From Pseudomonadota bacterium (lineage in GTDB: Bacteria > Bdellovibrionota > UBA1018 > CAIMNF01): a DNA stretch of 48,869 nt. Below, piece after piece: positions 34,382-44,285 of the stretch (its first letter is position 1; each line of letters starts with the position of its first letter). The stretch spans positions 1-48,869 of the forward strand of contig JAIXOQ010000018.1 in the NCBI GenBank assembly GCA_027486675.1, written 5' to 3'. A program made the translations under genes and the position numbers. The notes below the pieces were generated by a model that saw only the letters and a list, made by a program, of their open reading frames with translations, was not told the DNA's origin and searched no databases.

Positions 34382-35794
34382 ATGAAGGCTCTCTTCAAAT
34401 TTTCTTTTCTCTTTTTATTGTGTGCAGGGTTGTGGTGGCCTGCTGTTCGCCAAGCGAGGGAATCTCTGACTCGCTCGTATTGGTTTGAAATCACTGGGGA
34501 TGAAAGTTACCACGCAGAGGCCATTGAACGCCTTGCAACGACGGGATCATCGACCACCTATCAGGGTAGTCCATTCCTCGCATCTACAGGACCTACGGTC
34601 CTCGCTCCTGCAGCTCTTTTAAGTCGTGCAACTGAGTGGCCAGCGGCAGTTTGTGGTCGCATTGTGGTGCTTTGTTTTTCATTTATTTTGCTGCTGGTTC
34701 TTTCCGGACCGATCCAGATTGGATTTTTCTTTTGGACCCTGATTGGGCTTTCTGATTGGGGGTATTACACGTTTGGGATTATGGGTGAGGTCGCCGGGGT
34801 CACTTGCATGGGCGCACTCTATTTGGCCCTAAAGAAAGAACTTTGGTTTCCTTCCGGGCTTTTATGTGGGTTCGCCGTACTCTCTAAGCCGTTCTTCATT
34901 TTCTTAGTTCCCACAGCTCTCCTGTTTTCTGCACTTTCCCAGCCCCGTGAAGCACGCTTTCGAAGAGTCCTTTCGGTACTTTCGGGTGGGGGCATTGTGC
35001 TTGCGGCTTGGCTGCTTTTACTTTATTGGTCTGTCGGTACCTTTGTTGGCGTGCTGGATCATATTCAGGCAGTCGTCCTTGGCATCAATCAGATAACGGG
35101 TGCGAGTGAGGCAGCGCAGAGTGCTGCGACGGCATGGGGAGGCCTCGGGCAACAGGTCTCGCGCCATTTTTATGCCTTTCCGAGCGTGCTTGCGCCTCGG
35201 TCTATTTTGCTCTTGGCCTGCGTTCTAATCTTCGCGATCTATCGACCCAGCCTGCGCGTTTCCAGGGCATTTCTTCTTTACTCTGCAGCACATTTGATTT
35301 GGTGGTTCTTCTTGAGTCCAGGATCCGAGAGTCGGTATCTGTTGCCCGCCGTTGCTGCGGTGTCATTTGTGGGAGCCTTTGAATTGGCTCGATTACCGCG
35401 CCTTTGGCCAAAGTTTTGGGCTTCTGCAGCTTTCAGTTCAGTTCTAGTACTTTTATTGGCGGCAGGAGTGCGCGCCGAAAAACAGATTTCAAACCTTTCA
35501 CGTGATCCGCGCCTTTGTTCCTTTTGCAGACAACTCAAAGCACAAGATTACTGGGCAAAGCAGAGCGCCTCTTCGGTGTTTTCCATCAGCAACAGGTACC
35601 CTCACGATCAGGACTATCTTTTGACTCGGGCCTATCAAATCGAAGGGGTGTTTGACTCCGAGCAGTTGCAAGGGGAATCCCCAATCGTCGTCGGGGAGCA
35701 TCCGGATGAGCGGCTTAAGCTTTGGGTCAAAGAAAACTGTAAACCTACTTTTTTAGTCGGGGTAGATGAGGGATTCTGGAGCTGTAAAAAATGA
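34382..35794 (+). CDS. Polytopic membrane protein, GT-C glycosyltransferase-like
   Basis: The start at ATG 34382 gives 470 aa; the open frame begins at TTG 34340. After a first helix comes a loop with ITGDESYHAEA, an Asp-Glu pair placed like the catalytic DE of GT-C (ArnT/PMT-type) enzymes, then about ten hydrophobic helices and a C-terminal exported part with Cys (CSFCRQL, NCKP, WSCKK). Such enzymes move sugars or lipids from polyprenyl-phosphate donors. The assignment rests on topology and the DE motif only. The stop overlaps the TerC gene start. Confidence 0.6.
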   Translation: MKALFKFSFLFLLCAGLWWPAVRQARESLTRSYWFEITGDESYHAEAIERLATTGSSTTYQGSPFLASTGPTVLAPAALLSRATEWPAAVCGRIVVLCFSFILLLVLSGPIQIGFFFWTLIGLSDWGYYTFGIMGEVAGVTCMGALYLALKKELWFPSGLLCGFAVLSKPFFIFLVPTALLFSALSQPREARFRRVLSVLSGGGIVLAAWLLLLYWSVGTFVGVLDHIQAVVLGINQITGASEAAQSAATAWGGLGQQVSRHFYAFPSVLAPRSILLLACVLIFAIYRPSLRVSRAFLLYSAAHLIWWFFLSPGSESRYLLPAVAAVSFVGAFELARLPRLWPKFWASAAFSSVLVLLLAAGVRAEKQISNLSRDPRLCSFCRQLKAQDYWAKQSASSVFSISNRYPHDQDYLLTRAYQIEGVFDSEQLQGESPIVVGEHPDERLKLWVKENCKPTFLVGVDEGFWSCKK

Positions 35795-36450
35795 ATACTA
35801 CTGACCTCTTCACGATTGGAGTTCTGATTTTCTTAGAAGGCGTGCTTTCGATCGATAACGCTATCGTGCTAGCGGTGCTTGCCCGCCAAGTACCAGAGGC
35901 CCAGCAAAAGAAAGTGCTGACCTACGGTTTAGTCGGGGCTGTAGTCTTCCGGATGATCGCTATCGGCCTTGCTTCGTATCTGATGCACATGCATTGGATG
36001 CGTTTTGTCGGGGGCGGATATTTGCTCTATCTCTCGATTCAGCATTTCTTTTTTGGTTCTGACCCGGAGTCCCGAATCAAAGCCAAATCCCGTAGTTTTT
36101 GGGGGACGGTTGTAATGGTGGAATTGACGGACATGGCCTTCGCAATGGACTCCATACTTGCAGCTGTTGCGCTCACACAAAAATACTGGGTGATCGTCGC
36201 AGGCGGTTTGATCGGACTTGTGCTAATGCGTTTTGCAGCGTCCACCTTCATTCAAGTTCTGAAGAAGTTTCCATCCTTTGAAACCTCTGCCTACCTCTTG
36301 GTAGCACTTGTCGGCGTCAAGGTCGTCATAGAAGGATTTCAATTCCCAGGCGTTGATTTTCACGCCGTCACCAGTCCGTGGTTTATTACTTTTTGGACAC
36401 TGCTAGTTGTGGGAATCCTTTATGGCTTTGTGCCGAAGAGAAAAGGCTAA
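35791..36450 (+). CDS. TerC-family integral membrane protein (paralogue 1)
   Basis: The protein has 219 aa with about seven transmembrane helices. The TerC signature is clear: FLEGVLSIDNAIVLAVLAR near the N-terminus and VELTDMAFAMDSILAAVAL in the middle, with conserved Asp in both helices. TerC proteins are linked to metal (Mn2+/Ca2+) efflux to exported proteins and tellurite tolerance. Translationally coupled to the GT-C-like gene (ATGA). A second, different TerC lies at 43531. Confidence 0.9.
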   Translation: MNTTDLFTIGVLIFLEGVLSIDNAIVLAVLARQVPEAQQKKVLTYGLVGAVVFRMIAIGLASYLMHMHWMRFVGGGYLLYLSIQHFFFGSDPESRIKAKSRSFWGTVVMVELTDMAFAMDSILAAVALTQKYWVIVAGGLIGLVLMRFAASTFIQVLKKFPSFETSAYLLVALVGVKVVIEGFQFPGVDFHAVTSPWFITFWTLLVVGILYGFVPKRKG

Positions 36451-36458
36451 ATCAGTCT

Positions 36459-37793
36459 TTATTCGGTGCGATAGTCGATCACTTCAACCGAGTTTGGATC
36501 GATGCCAATATCCTTTGCGATTGCCTCTTTGCTGATGGATGCTGTTGCCACAACACCAATCAGAAGCCCCTCGCCCTGTAAAGTGCTTTTGATCGCCGCA
36601 TTCACTTCATCTAGCTCTAATTTCTCAAGACGATCTGCCTCATTCGCAAAATGTCCTGCAGGTAGCCCATAAAGAACTTCTACAAGCCTGTTTTCAAGAC
36701 GCTTTTTTGGAGTGTTTGCATTGAAGCTGGCTGATTTCATTTGGGATGAGCGGGTGAACTCAAATTCTTTTTCCGTGATTCCGTTTTGTTTCCAGTCTTT
36801 CAGCATTTTTAAAGAGTAAGCAATCGCTGGTGGTGTATCTGAGTTCTTCGGAAAGAATCCCATGGACCAGTAAAGCGGCTGGCTGCCTGCGCGCATCATG
36901 CTTCGAGCGTTGTAGGTCCATCCACGTTTCTCTCTGAGTTCAACAAAAAGCCGAGAACTAAATGAACCACCGCCAAAAACTTCGTTCGCGATCCCGAATG
37001 CATCATTTTTTGGATCAGTAATCTTGAGCCCTTTTTGGCCTATGACCACTTGGGTCTGGGTGCGTTCAGGTTTGTCGAAAATCACCACTCGCAGTTTCGA
37101 TGAAGGTTTGATTTCTGGAATCTGAATCTTCTTTGCTGTTCCAGGACGAGCTCCGTCCAGTTTGGTTTTAAAAGAAGCGAGGTCCTGTGCCGTGACAGAG
37201 CCCGCGGCCAGGATGATCATATTTGAACTCAGCACTGCGTTGTCATATACAGTCTTCAGATCGCTGAGCGTGATTCTTTTTAAGTCTTTGATCTTTCCTT
37301 CAGGGCGTTTTGAGTACGGATGTCCTGCAAGAAAGGTCTGCCCGAATCGGGTCGCAGCAAGAGCGCGATCATTGGAAAGTTCCTCTTCTAGTGCAGAGAT
37401 CATTTCGTTTCTCAGTCGATCTAGCTCCGTCTGCCGCAGACTTGGCGCGGAAATGATCTCCGCCAATAGATCTAAGAACCCAGGTAGATTTTTAGCTAGA
37501 ACGGTTCCCTGAAGTGAAGAGAGCTCGCGTTTTACGTCGACGCTTAAGGATGCGCCCAGTTGGTCGAGAGCTGAATCCAGCTGTGCTTTTGTCTTGTTCT
37601 GAGTTCCACGTTGAAGCATCTCAAAAAGAAGCATCATCGCGCCGTTGCGCTGATCGGGATCGTGGATGGACCCTCCCTTCACTGCAACACCTATGTGTAC
37701 TAGGGGGAGAGTCTGATCTGTTTCTACAAAGAGCTCTGCGGCGTTCACGCGGACCGAGATAACCAGCAATAGAACCATGACTGCATTTTTCAT
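36459..37793 (-). CDS. M16-family peptidase homologue without zinc motif (non-catalytic subunit)
   Basis: The protein has 444 aa. Signal peptide VMVLLLVISVRVNA, then an M16 fold. Where active members have HXXEH this one has LLFEMLQRGT, so zinc ligands are missing. The second half retains the substrate-binding RxxxY-like block (KRGWTYNARSM). Such inactive proteins pair with an active M16 partner, as in mitochondrial processing peptidase. Its start overlaps the stop of the active partner (ATGA). Confidence 0.9.
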   Translation of the reverse strand: MKNAVMVLLLVISVRVNAAELFVETDQTLPLVHIGVAVKGGSIHDPDQRNGAMMLLFEMLQRGTQNKTKAQLDSALDQLGASLSVDVKRELSSLQGTVLAKNLPGFLDLLAEIISAPSLRQTELDRLRNEMISALEEELSNDRALAATRFGQTFLAGHPYSKRPEGKIKDLKRITLSDLKTVYDNAVLSSNMIILAAGSVTAQDLASFKTKLDGARPGTAKKIQIPEIKPSSKLRVVIFDKPERTQTQVVIGQKGLKITDPKNDAFGIANEVFGGGSFSSRLFVELREKRGWTYNARSMMRAGSQPLYWSMGFFPKNSDTPPAIAYSLKMLKDWKQNGITEKEFEFTRSSQMKSASFNANTPKKRLENRLVEVLYGLPAGHFANEADRLEKLELDEVNAAIKSTLQGEGLLIGVVATASISKEAIAKDIGIDPNSVEVIDYRTE

Positions 37794-39145
37794 TTTGGAA
37801 CTCCTGTAAGGACGGTGAGGGAAGCGTCACGGAACACAGACTTTGCAACTCTTTTGATATCGTCTGCGGTGACTGCTTGAATTTTTTTGTATTGTTCAAA
37901 TGCGACTTTGCTGTGTCCGTAAAGGGTCTCCGTTTTTCCTAAGAAATGAGCAATTCCAGAATAGGAGTCCATGCGATTCACGAATTTTGATTCTAAGGTG
38001 TTTTTTGCTTTGCTGAGCTCCAGGTCCGAAACAGCAACCGTTGCCAATCTGCGCAGCTCTCTGACGATGATCGGTTCCGCCATCGCCGAGCGTTTTCCTT
38101 TCTGAAGGGAGGTTTCAACAATGAAAAGACCCGGGTCCTTTAATTCCAAATTCCCACTGGAAACTGCACTTGAGATCCCGCTTTCGACCAAGGCCTTATT
38201 CAATCTGCTGCCGCGCAGGTCAGACAAAAGTGTTTGGATCACTTCTAACACTGGAGTATCGGCATGGGTGGCTTCTGGGATTTTATACGCAAGCCAAAGT
38301 TTTTCATTTTCTATTCTTAAATTGAGGCGTTTTCGGCGCTGTGCCTTTTGTTCGGGTTCCGCGGCATAGACCGGATCTGGCGTACCCCGTGCAGACAAAT
38401 TTCCATATGCATTCACGACCTTGCGGAAGACGGTGTCAGCATCTACGTCGCCCACGACAACAATCGTGGCACGGTCTGGGCCGTAGAACTTTTCATAGAA
38501 GTTACGAGCGTCTTGCGCAGTCATCGCCACCAAATCAGCTTCGTATCCAATCACAGGCCAGTGGTAGGGGTGTGTCTGAAAGGCAGTAGAAAACATTTCG
38601 TTATAAAGAGTCCCGTCGGGTGAGTTTTCTTCTCGGTAGCGACGCTCGTTTTGAACGACATCACGCTCAGTATTGAAGCCCTTTTCGTCCACAAGGAGGT
38701 TGGTCATGCGATCGCTCTCAAGCTCGATCATGAGGTCGAGCGCTTTCTTAGGCAGCTCCTGAATGTAGGCTGTGTAGTCGTTTGATGTGAACGCGTTCAG
38801 GCCCTGCACGCCGGCTTGGGTCGTTAAACGAGCGAGTTGCCCGTCAGGATGTTTTTTTGTCCCTTTAAACATCATGTGCTCAAAGAAGTGAGCCAGTCCC
38901 GTGCGGCCGACTTCTTCGTGTCGTGCCCCGACATTGAACCAGGTGTAATAGGCGAAGGTCGGTGACGCATGGTCCTCAACGACAACGAGTTTTAAGCCGT
39001 TTTTGAGGACAAATCGCTTGGCTTGGTACTGACCGACCAAAGGGATGTTCTCAGCAGGAACCTTTAGGTAACGCGTAGTGGAGCAACCTGCGAAAGCGAG
39101 ACTTAACACTGCGCCAGCGATCCAACGGTGAAAAAGGGTGTGCAT
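37790..39145 (-). CDS. M16-family zinc metallopeptidase (catalytic subunit), lipoprotein
   Basis: The protein has 451 aa. A lipoprotein signal ends in LAFAGCSTT (Cys20). The inverted zinc motif HFFEH is intact in RTGLAHFFEHMMFKGTKKHP, and the third ligand Glu lies in ERDVVQNERRYREENS. It is expected to degrade peptides in the periplasm together with the adjacent inactive subunit. It is divergent from ftsQ. Confidence 0.93.
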   Translation of the reverse strand: MHTLFHRWIAGAVLSLAFAGCSTTRYLKVPAENIPLVGQYQAKRFVLKNGLKLVVVEDHASPTFAYYTWFNVGARHEEVGRTGLAHFFEHMMFKGTKKHPDGQLARLTTQAGVQGLNAFTSNDYTAYIQELPKKALDLMIELESDRMTNLLVDEKGFNTERDVVQNERRYREENSPDGTLYNEMFSTAFQTHPYHWPVIGYEADLVAMTAQDARNFYEKFYGPDRATIVVVGDVDADTVFRKVVNAYGNLSARGTPDPVYAAEPEQKAQRRKRLNLRIENEKLWLAYKIPEATHADTPVLEVIQTLLSDLRGSRLNKALVESGISSAVSSGNLELKDPGLFIVETSLQKGKRSAMAEPIIVRELRRLATVAVSDLELSKAKNTLESKFVNRMDSYSGIAHFLGKTETLYGHSKVAFEQYKKIQAVTADDIKRVAKSVFRDASLTVLTGVPK

Positions 39146-39187
39146 GGCTTTTGAGTGTATCGACGTTCGGGTTACTCTTTAAGAGAA

Positions 39188-39940
39188 ATGCGTCGGTGGT
39201 TCTCGCTTGCTCTTGCCAGTCTTCTTTCTGCAGGGTTCATTTTTGTGGGCTTTCGAGCTCGAGAATCGTCACTTTTTGTCGTGAAGAAACTGGTGATTCA
39301 GGGCCTTCTGCCCGCTGTGCCTCTAGAAGAGTCCGAAGTAGTTGCAATCGCGCATATTCAGCCAGGAAAAACTCCCATCTCCAGTTTAGACCTAGAGCCC
39401 ATCCGAATTCGAATTGCCGGAAACCCTTGGGTGAAGCAGGTCTGGATCGGCAAAGAATTCGGCGGCACCTTACGTGTGTCGATTGAGCCTCGAGTCCCGG
39501 TGGCGCAGCTGATCGGGAAGGGTCATCAACTCCTCTATGTCGATGCGACGGGTGTCACCTTTGATGGTGGGGCTAAACCTTACGGAAATATGCTCCCCAC
39601 TTTAAGTGGCTGGATGGCAGATGATGCCTTTGGTCTGAAGGAGGCGGTTCAGTTTTTAGCCGAGTGGGAAAAACGTAAACTCAATGAGGGCATCGTATTT
39701 ACGGCCTTAGATCGCGATGAAACCAAGGGCTTACGGGGGACGTTGCACTTGAAGCTCGGCAATGAGGTCGTTGCCCGACCCGTCGTAGAGCTGGGACCGA
39801 CATTTGATGACGCCGTCAAAATTTCATCGGAGCGGCTACAGAAGTTTTTTGCCGAGGTGAGAAAGCGACAGCTCGCTCCAAAAAGAATCTGGTTAGGAGA
39901 CGGGAACAAAATAGTTGTCAAAGTTAGCGACAGTTCATAG
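39188..39940 (+). CDS. ftsQ: Cell division protein FtsQ
   Basis: The start at ATG 39188 gives 250 aa; the frame opens at GTG 39155. Bitopic: short N-terminus, one helix (about 3-20), then a POTRA domain (FVVKKLVIQGLLPAVPLEES) and a beta domain (PWVKQVWIGKEFGGTLRVSI, later LLYVDATGVTFDGG). FtsQ bridges early and late division proteins. It is directly upstream of ftsA (23-nt gap). No ddl or mur gene precedes it, only divergent M16 peptidases. Confidence 0.92.
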   Translation: MRRWFSLALASLLSAGFIFVGFRARESSLFVVKKLVIQGLLPAVPLEESEVVAIAHIQPGKTPISSLDLEPIRIRIAGNPWVKQVWIGKEFGGTLRVSIEPRVPVAQLIGKGHQLLYVDATGVTFDGGAKPYGNMLPTLSGWMADDAFGLKEAVQFLAEWEKRKLNEGIVFTALDRDETKGLRGTLHLKLGNEVVARPVVELGPTFDDAVKISSERLQKFFAEVRKRQLAPKRIWLGDGNKIVVKVSDSS

Positions 39941-39963
39941 ACTTTCATTGAGGGTTTAAACGA

Positions 39964-41205
39964 ATGTCAAGAAAAGACCTAGTCGTTGGCCTCGATATCG
40001 GTACTACTAAAGTGTGTTGCATTGTAGGCGAAGTCGTAGCCTCACCGTCTGGACAGGCACCCCGCATTGATATCGTTGGATTTGGCACTGCGCCATCCAG
40101 CGGAATCCGTAAAGGTGTCGTCATTAATATCGATTCTACAGTGGACGCGATCCGTAAATCCGTACGCGATGCGGAAAACATGGCGGGGATAAAAATATCC
40201 TCTGCTTATGTCGGGATTGCAGGAACCCACATCAAATCATTTAATTCGTCGGGCGTCGTTGCTGCAAAAGAGCAAGAGATCACAGCCCAAGATATTCAGC
40301 GCGTCTTAGATGCGGCAAAAGCCGTGATGATTCCGCAGGATCGTCAGGTCCTACATGTTATTCCACAGGAATTCATCATCGACGACCAAGATGGTATCCG
40401 TGATCCGATTGGAATGTCAGGCGTGCGGCTGGAATCGCGGGTTCATATCGTGACGGGTTCGCAGAGTAGCGCTCAAAACTTAGTGAAGTGTGTGAACCGC
40501 GCTGAGATCGGAGTTACTGAATTGTGTCTGCAGTCGATCGCGTCTAGCTCCGCAGTGCTGACTGGGGATGAACGGGAGTTAGGAATCGCGCTTGTGGATA
40601 TCGGCGGTGGTACAACCGATATCGCAATATTCCGCGAAGGTGCACTGCTTTTCACCAGCGTGCTCCCAGTCGGTGGAACGCACATTACGAATGATATTTC
40701 CGTAGGCTTACGCACTCCACTGAATGAAGCCGAGCGGATCAAACTTGCACACGGGTGCGCGATGGCGTCCTTAGTGCAAGATGACGAGACGATTGAAGTG
40801 CCAGCGGTGGGCGAAGGAAAGCCACGTACCCTGTCGCGTAAGATTCTTGCCGAGATTATCGAAGCCCGTGTTGAAGAAATCTTTGCTCTCATTCAGCAGG
40901 AAATCGCAAAAAGCGGTCACTCCGAGTTTTTGTCTGCCGGCATTGTCCTTACAGGTGGTACTACTCTGTTGCCCGGCATGGTTGAGCTCGGTGAGTTTCT
41001 TTTTGAAGTCCCAATGAAGCGCGGTGTTCCGCTGAAGTTTGGTGGTCTTAAAGACATCATCAATTCCCCAAAGTTTTCTACAGGTGTCGGTTTGCTTCGT
41101 TATGGAGCGGACCAAGTGTCGCGGAACCAGGGCGCTCCCTCGGAACTCGGCCTCATGAACAAGATGTCCGGAACCATGCGAACGTGGTTGAAGGATCTTT
41201 TTTAG
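39964..41205 (+). CDS. ftsA: Cell division protein FtsA
   Basis: The protein has 413 aa. The actin-like ATPase fold is clear: GLDIGTTKVCC (phosphate 1), DIGGGTTDIAI (phosphate 2), VLTGGTTLLPG (adenosine), with the 1C subdomain between. The C-terminal amphipathic helix (MRTWLKDLF) anchors it to the inner membrane. It tethers FtsZ to the membrane and recruits later division proteins. Confidence 0.97.
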   Translation: MSRKDLVVGLDIGTTKVCCIVGEVVASPSGQAPRIDIVGFGTAPSSGIRKGVVINIDSTVDAIRKSVRDAENMAGIKISSAYVGIAGTHIKSFNSSGVVAAKEQEITAQDIQRVLDAAKAVMIPQDRQVLHVIPQEFIIDDQDGIRDPIGMSGVRLESRVHIVTGSQSSAQNLVKCVNRAEIGVTELCLQSIASSSAVLTGDERELGIALVDIGGGTTDIAIFREGALLFTSVLPVGGTHITNDISVGLRTPLNEAERIKLAHGCAMASLVQDDETIEVPAVGEGKPRTLSRKILAEIIEARVEEIFALIQQEIAKSGHSEFLSAGIVLTGGTTLLPGMVELGEFLFEVPMKRGVPLKFGGLKDIINSPKFSTGVGLLRYGADQVSRNQGAPSELGLMNKMSGTMRTWLKDLF

Positions 41206-41227
41206 CTAATCGAAGGAGATTATTTCC

Positions 41228-42496
41228 ATGTCCAATCAACAAGACAGCAGAATTCTAGGGGCGAAAATTAAAGTGGTCGGTGTGGGTGGCGGCGGATGCA
41301 ACGCAGTCAATACCATGATTCGTTCTGGCTTAAGCGGCGTAGAATTTTACGCGGCAAATACCGACAAGCAGGTTCTTGAAACCGCTTTGGCGCCGACAAA
41401 AATCAGCATTGGCCAGGAACTGACCAAAGGCCTTGGAGCGGGAGCAAATCCTGACGTCGGCCGTAAAGCTGCGTTGGAAGATTACACCACGATTTGCGAC
41501 TACCTCACGGGTGCCGACATGGTTTTCGTGACCGCTGGTATGGGCGGCGGAACTGGTACGGGTGCTGCTCCGATTTTTGCAAAGATCGCGAAAGAAGTCG
41601 GTGCATTGACGGTTGGTGTTGTCACCAAGCCATTCCTCTTTGAAGGCAAGCGCCGCATGCGCCAAGCCTTAGAAGGAATCGCTCAACTTCGGGAATCCGT
41701 GGACTCCCTCATCATCATTCCAAATAACAGATTGTTGAACATCAGCGGTACTTCCCTTTCAATGATGGACGCTTTCAAGAAAGCCGATGAAGTCTTGTTG
41801 AACGCAGTGCAGGGGATCGCCGATCTGATCAACCACACCGGCCTGATCAACAGCGACTTCGCCGACGTTCGCACCATCATGGAAAACAAGGGCTTAGCCC
41901 TTATGGGTATCGGTTATGGTTCAGGTGAACATCGCGCTGTTGAAGCTGCGACAAACGCCATTTCTAGCCCACTTCTTGAAGATATTTCCGTCAACGGCGC
42001 TACCGGAATCATCGTCAACATCACAGGTTCTAATTCGATGACGCTTCATGAAGTGAATGAAGCCATTTCGATCATTCAAGAATCTGCCGATGAAGATGCA
42101 CACATCATCTTCGGAACCGTGATTGACGAAGTGATGAACGACAATGTGAAAGTCACTGTCATTGCGACAGGTCTTGGATGCGACGCAAGCAATGCGATCG
42201 TTCCGGCTCCGGCAATTAGCACTAAAAATGCAGCGGCTGGCGCCTCGGCGAATCCGGCGATTGCGAATGTTCAACCTGTAGCGGCTGCTGCTCCACAAAC
42301 GGCGGAAGCGCAGCCACTGGCGCAAGCTCAGCCTGCGGCTCAAAGTGCTGCTGCGACAAACAACAATGGCGAAAATCCGGAGCTTGCTCGGGCGCGCGCC
42401 ATTGCTCAACGTTTAGGTCTGGTCAGCAAGGAAGGCCAGGATCTTGATGTTCCTACCTACATGCGCAAGAACACAACGCCATCAGCCGAAGCTTAG
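41228..42496 (+). CDS. ftsZ: Cell division protein FtsZ
   Basis: The protein has 422 aa with ribosome site AAGGAG. It is a tubulin-like GTPase: [14 protein letters not shown] (14-28), the GTP-binding GGGTGTG (106-112) and the T7 loop with [12 protein letters not shown] linker of about 75 residues rich in Ala, Gln and Pro (about 320-395) leads to the conserved tail [10 protein letters not shown] that binds FtsA. It forms the Z ring. The last 15 nt overlap the convergent arginase-family gene. Confidence 0.98.
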   Translation: MSNQQDSRILGAKIKVVGVGGGGCNAVNTMIRSGLSGVEFYAANTDKQVLETALAPTKISIGQELTKGLGAGANPDVGRKAALEDYTTICDYLTGADMVFVTAGMGGGTGTGAAPIFAKIAKEVGALTVGVVTKPFLFEGKRRMRQALEGIAQLRESVDSLIIIPNNRLLNISGTSLSMMDAFKKADEVLLNAVQGIADLINHTGLINSDFADVRTIMENKGLALMGIGYGSGEHRAVEAATNAISSPLLEDISVNGATGIIVNITGSNSMTLHEVNEAISIIQESADEDAHIIFGTVIDEVMNDNVKVTVIATGLGCDASNAIVPAPAISTKNAAAGASANPAIANVQPVAAAAPQTAEAQPLAQAQPAAQSAAATNNNGENPELARARAIAQRLGLVSKEGQDLDVPTYMRKNTTPSAEA

Positions 42497-43534
42497 AAAC
42501 GTTTGAAGCAAGCGCTTTAGACTTGGTTCCGATGCAGCCTCAGCACCTCTTAGGTCTGGGGCTGCTTCACAAATGTCTGCACCAGTGATCGGCATTTGCT
42601 GATTCAGTGCCTCTAGGAACTTGGCGCACCATTCACTCCTTAATCCGCCTATTTCTGGAGTTCCAGTCGCGCTCATTTCTGTTGCATCTAATGCATCCAC
42701 ATCAAAGGTGACGTAGATTTCTTTGAGTCCTAAAGAGTGAAATTGGGTAGCAATCTGCTTTGCAGCGGTATCCGGGTTCTGTTGCACCAAATCCCGCGCC
42801 CAATGCTGCGAAAGTCCAAACGTGGATTCCCAATGTTCTTTTGGCTTTCCCGACGCCCGGATGCCCAGCTGCACCCATTGTTTTTTATTGGGGATGAGGT
42901 CTAAGACCCAAGAAGTCCAAGAACCAAAACACACATCGATCCCAAGTCTCTCCCGCAGAAGATCCGTGTGGGCGTCGAAGTGGATCACGCCGACTTGGGA
43001 TGGGTCACGACTTTGCAGGAAGGCGCGCAAGGTTGCATATGCGACGCTGTGGTCGCCTCCCAAAGCTAGGACGAATGCTTTCGGATTGAGGTCGTAGATC
43101 TCTTTGAGGGCAGCTTCCGCGATAGAAAGCGGAGCTACCGGCAGTGGCGAATGCTCGTCCCCGTGCATTGCCTTTTTTACTGACGAGAGGGTCTCATCTG
43201 AAAGGTAACGATCCAGCAGTAACTGCGGATGGACCCGGACGTCACCTAAGTCGCAAAGTTTTGTTGCTGCGTCTAATTTCGCTAATATTTCGCGAATCCA
43301 GCTTGGCCCCCAGGCAGCGCCTCTTAAAATGCCTCCGCCGCTATCGCTAGGAATTCCAAGGAGGAATTTGCCCTTTGATGCGATCGTTGCAATACGTTTC
43401 AGCCAATCTGCCTCAATGTCCTTTTCGTCCGTAGTCCCAAGCCACCCGGCTTGCATGCGCGCGATGCGTCCGCCACCAGTGGATACCGTGTAGATTCCAC
43501 GGCCGGGCGGTGCAAGGAGGCTTCGTAACGTCAC
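42482..43534 (-). CDS. Ureohydrolase of the arginase/agmatinase/formimidoylglutamase family
   Basis: The protein has 350 aa. Binuclear Mn-binding motifs are complete: [22 protein letters not shown] and [12 protein letters not shown]. Family members hydrolyse guanidino or formimino groups (arginine, agmatine, formimidoylglutamate). The long N-terminal part and pattern suggest a formimidoylglutamase or agmatinase-like enzyme, but the substrate is open. Its 3' end overlaps the 3' end of ftsZ by 15 nt, and its start overlaps the upstream TerC stop (ATGA). Confidence 0.88.
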   Translation of the reverse strand: MTLRSLLAPPGRGIYTVSTGGGRIARMQAGWLGTTDEKDIEADWLKRIATIASKGKFLLGIPSDSGGGILRGAAWGPSWIREILAKLDAATKLCDLGDVRVHPQLLLDRYLSDETLSSVKKAMHGDEHSPLPVAPLSIAEAALKEIYDLNPKAFVLALGGDHSVAYATLRAFLQSRDPSQVGVIHFDAHTDLLRERLGIDVCFGSWTSWVLDLIPNKKQWVQLGIRASGKPKEHWESTFGLSQHWARDLVQQNPDTAAKQIATQFHSLGLKEIYVTFDVDALDATEMSATGTPEIGGLRSEWCAKFLEALNQQMPITGADICEAAPDLRGAEAASEPSLKRLLQTFLSFG

Positions 43535-44247
43535 ATGGACTTCACTTTCTTTTTCTTTCTGGCTTTGGTGCGGTAACGCATGTTGAGAAGCTCGACACCG
43601 AAGCTAAAGGCCATGGCAAAGTAGATGTAACCTTTTGGAACGTGGGCCCCCATGCTTTCAGCCACAAGCATGACCCCGATCAAAATCAGGAACGCGAGTG
43701 CCAGGATCTTGATCGTTGGGTTGCTTTCGACAAATGCACTGATCTTTCCAGCAACCATGAGCATGATGATCATAGAGATCACCATCGCCGCAACCATCGT
43801 TGGGATCGAGTTCACCATACCGACTGCTGTGATGACTGAGTCGAGCGAGAATACGATATCGATCAAAAGAATTTGTGCAATGGTTGCAGCCATCCCCCGG
43901 CCCTTCACATTGGGTACGTGGGTGTTTTCGCCGTCTTCCATTTTAGAATGGATCTCACTGGTAGACTTCGCGACTAAGAATAGCCCGCCCAGCATCAAGA
44001 TGATGTTGCGACCTGAGCCCGAAAATTGAGCGATTTGAAAGAAAGGCTCTGTGAGTGACATAAGCCACGAAAGGGAAAAGAGCAGGCCTATGCGAATGAC
44101 CAGGGCGAGGACGATTCCGATATTACGAGCGCGGTTGGCCATCGCCATCGGCAATCGAGAAACAATGATCGCGATGAAGATGATGTTGTCGATCCCCAGG
44201 ACGGTTTCCATAGCGGTCAGGGTCAAGAGTGCGTAGAGACTTTCCAT
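43531..44247 (-). CDS. TerC-family integral membrane protein (paralogue 2, YoaE-like)
   Basis: The protein has 238 aa with about seven helices. Signatures are LTAMETVLGIDNIIFIAIIV and LLIDIVFSLDSVITAVGMV, both with the conserved acidic residues. The N-terminal wording matches the YoaE/YegH-like TerC branch, unlike the copy at 35791. The C-terminal tail is very Lys-rich ([13 protein letters not shown]). Probably exports or senses divalent metals. It is divergent from lysA and coupled to the arginase-family gene. Confidence 0.9.
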   Translation of the reverse strand: MESLYALLTLTAMETVLGIDNIIFIAIIVSRLPMAMANRARNIGIVLALVIRIGLLFSLSWLMSLTEPFFQIAQFSGSGRNIILMLGGLFLVAKSTSEIHSKMEDGENTHVPNVKGRGMAATIAQILLIDIVFSLDSVITAVGMVNSIPTMVAAMVISMIIMLMVAGKISAFVESNPTIKILALAFLILIGVMLVAESMGAHVPKGYIYFAMAFSFGVELLNMRYRTKARKKKKVKSM

Positions 44248-44285
44248 GGTTCATAGGTTACCCAATGGCTGTAGAATCGGAAACT

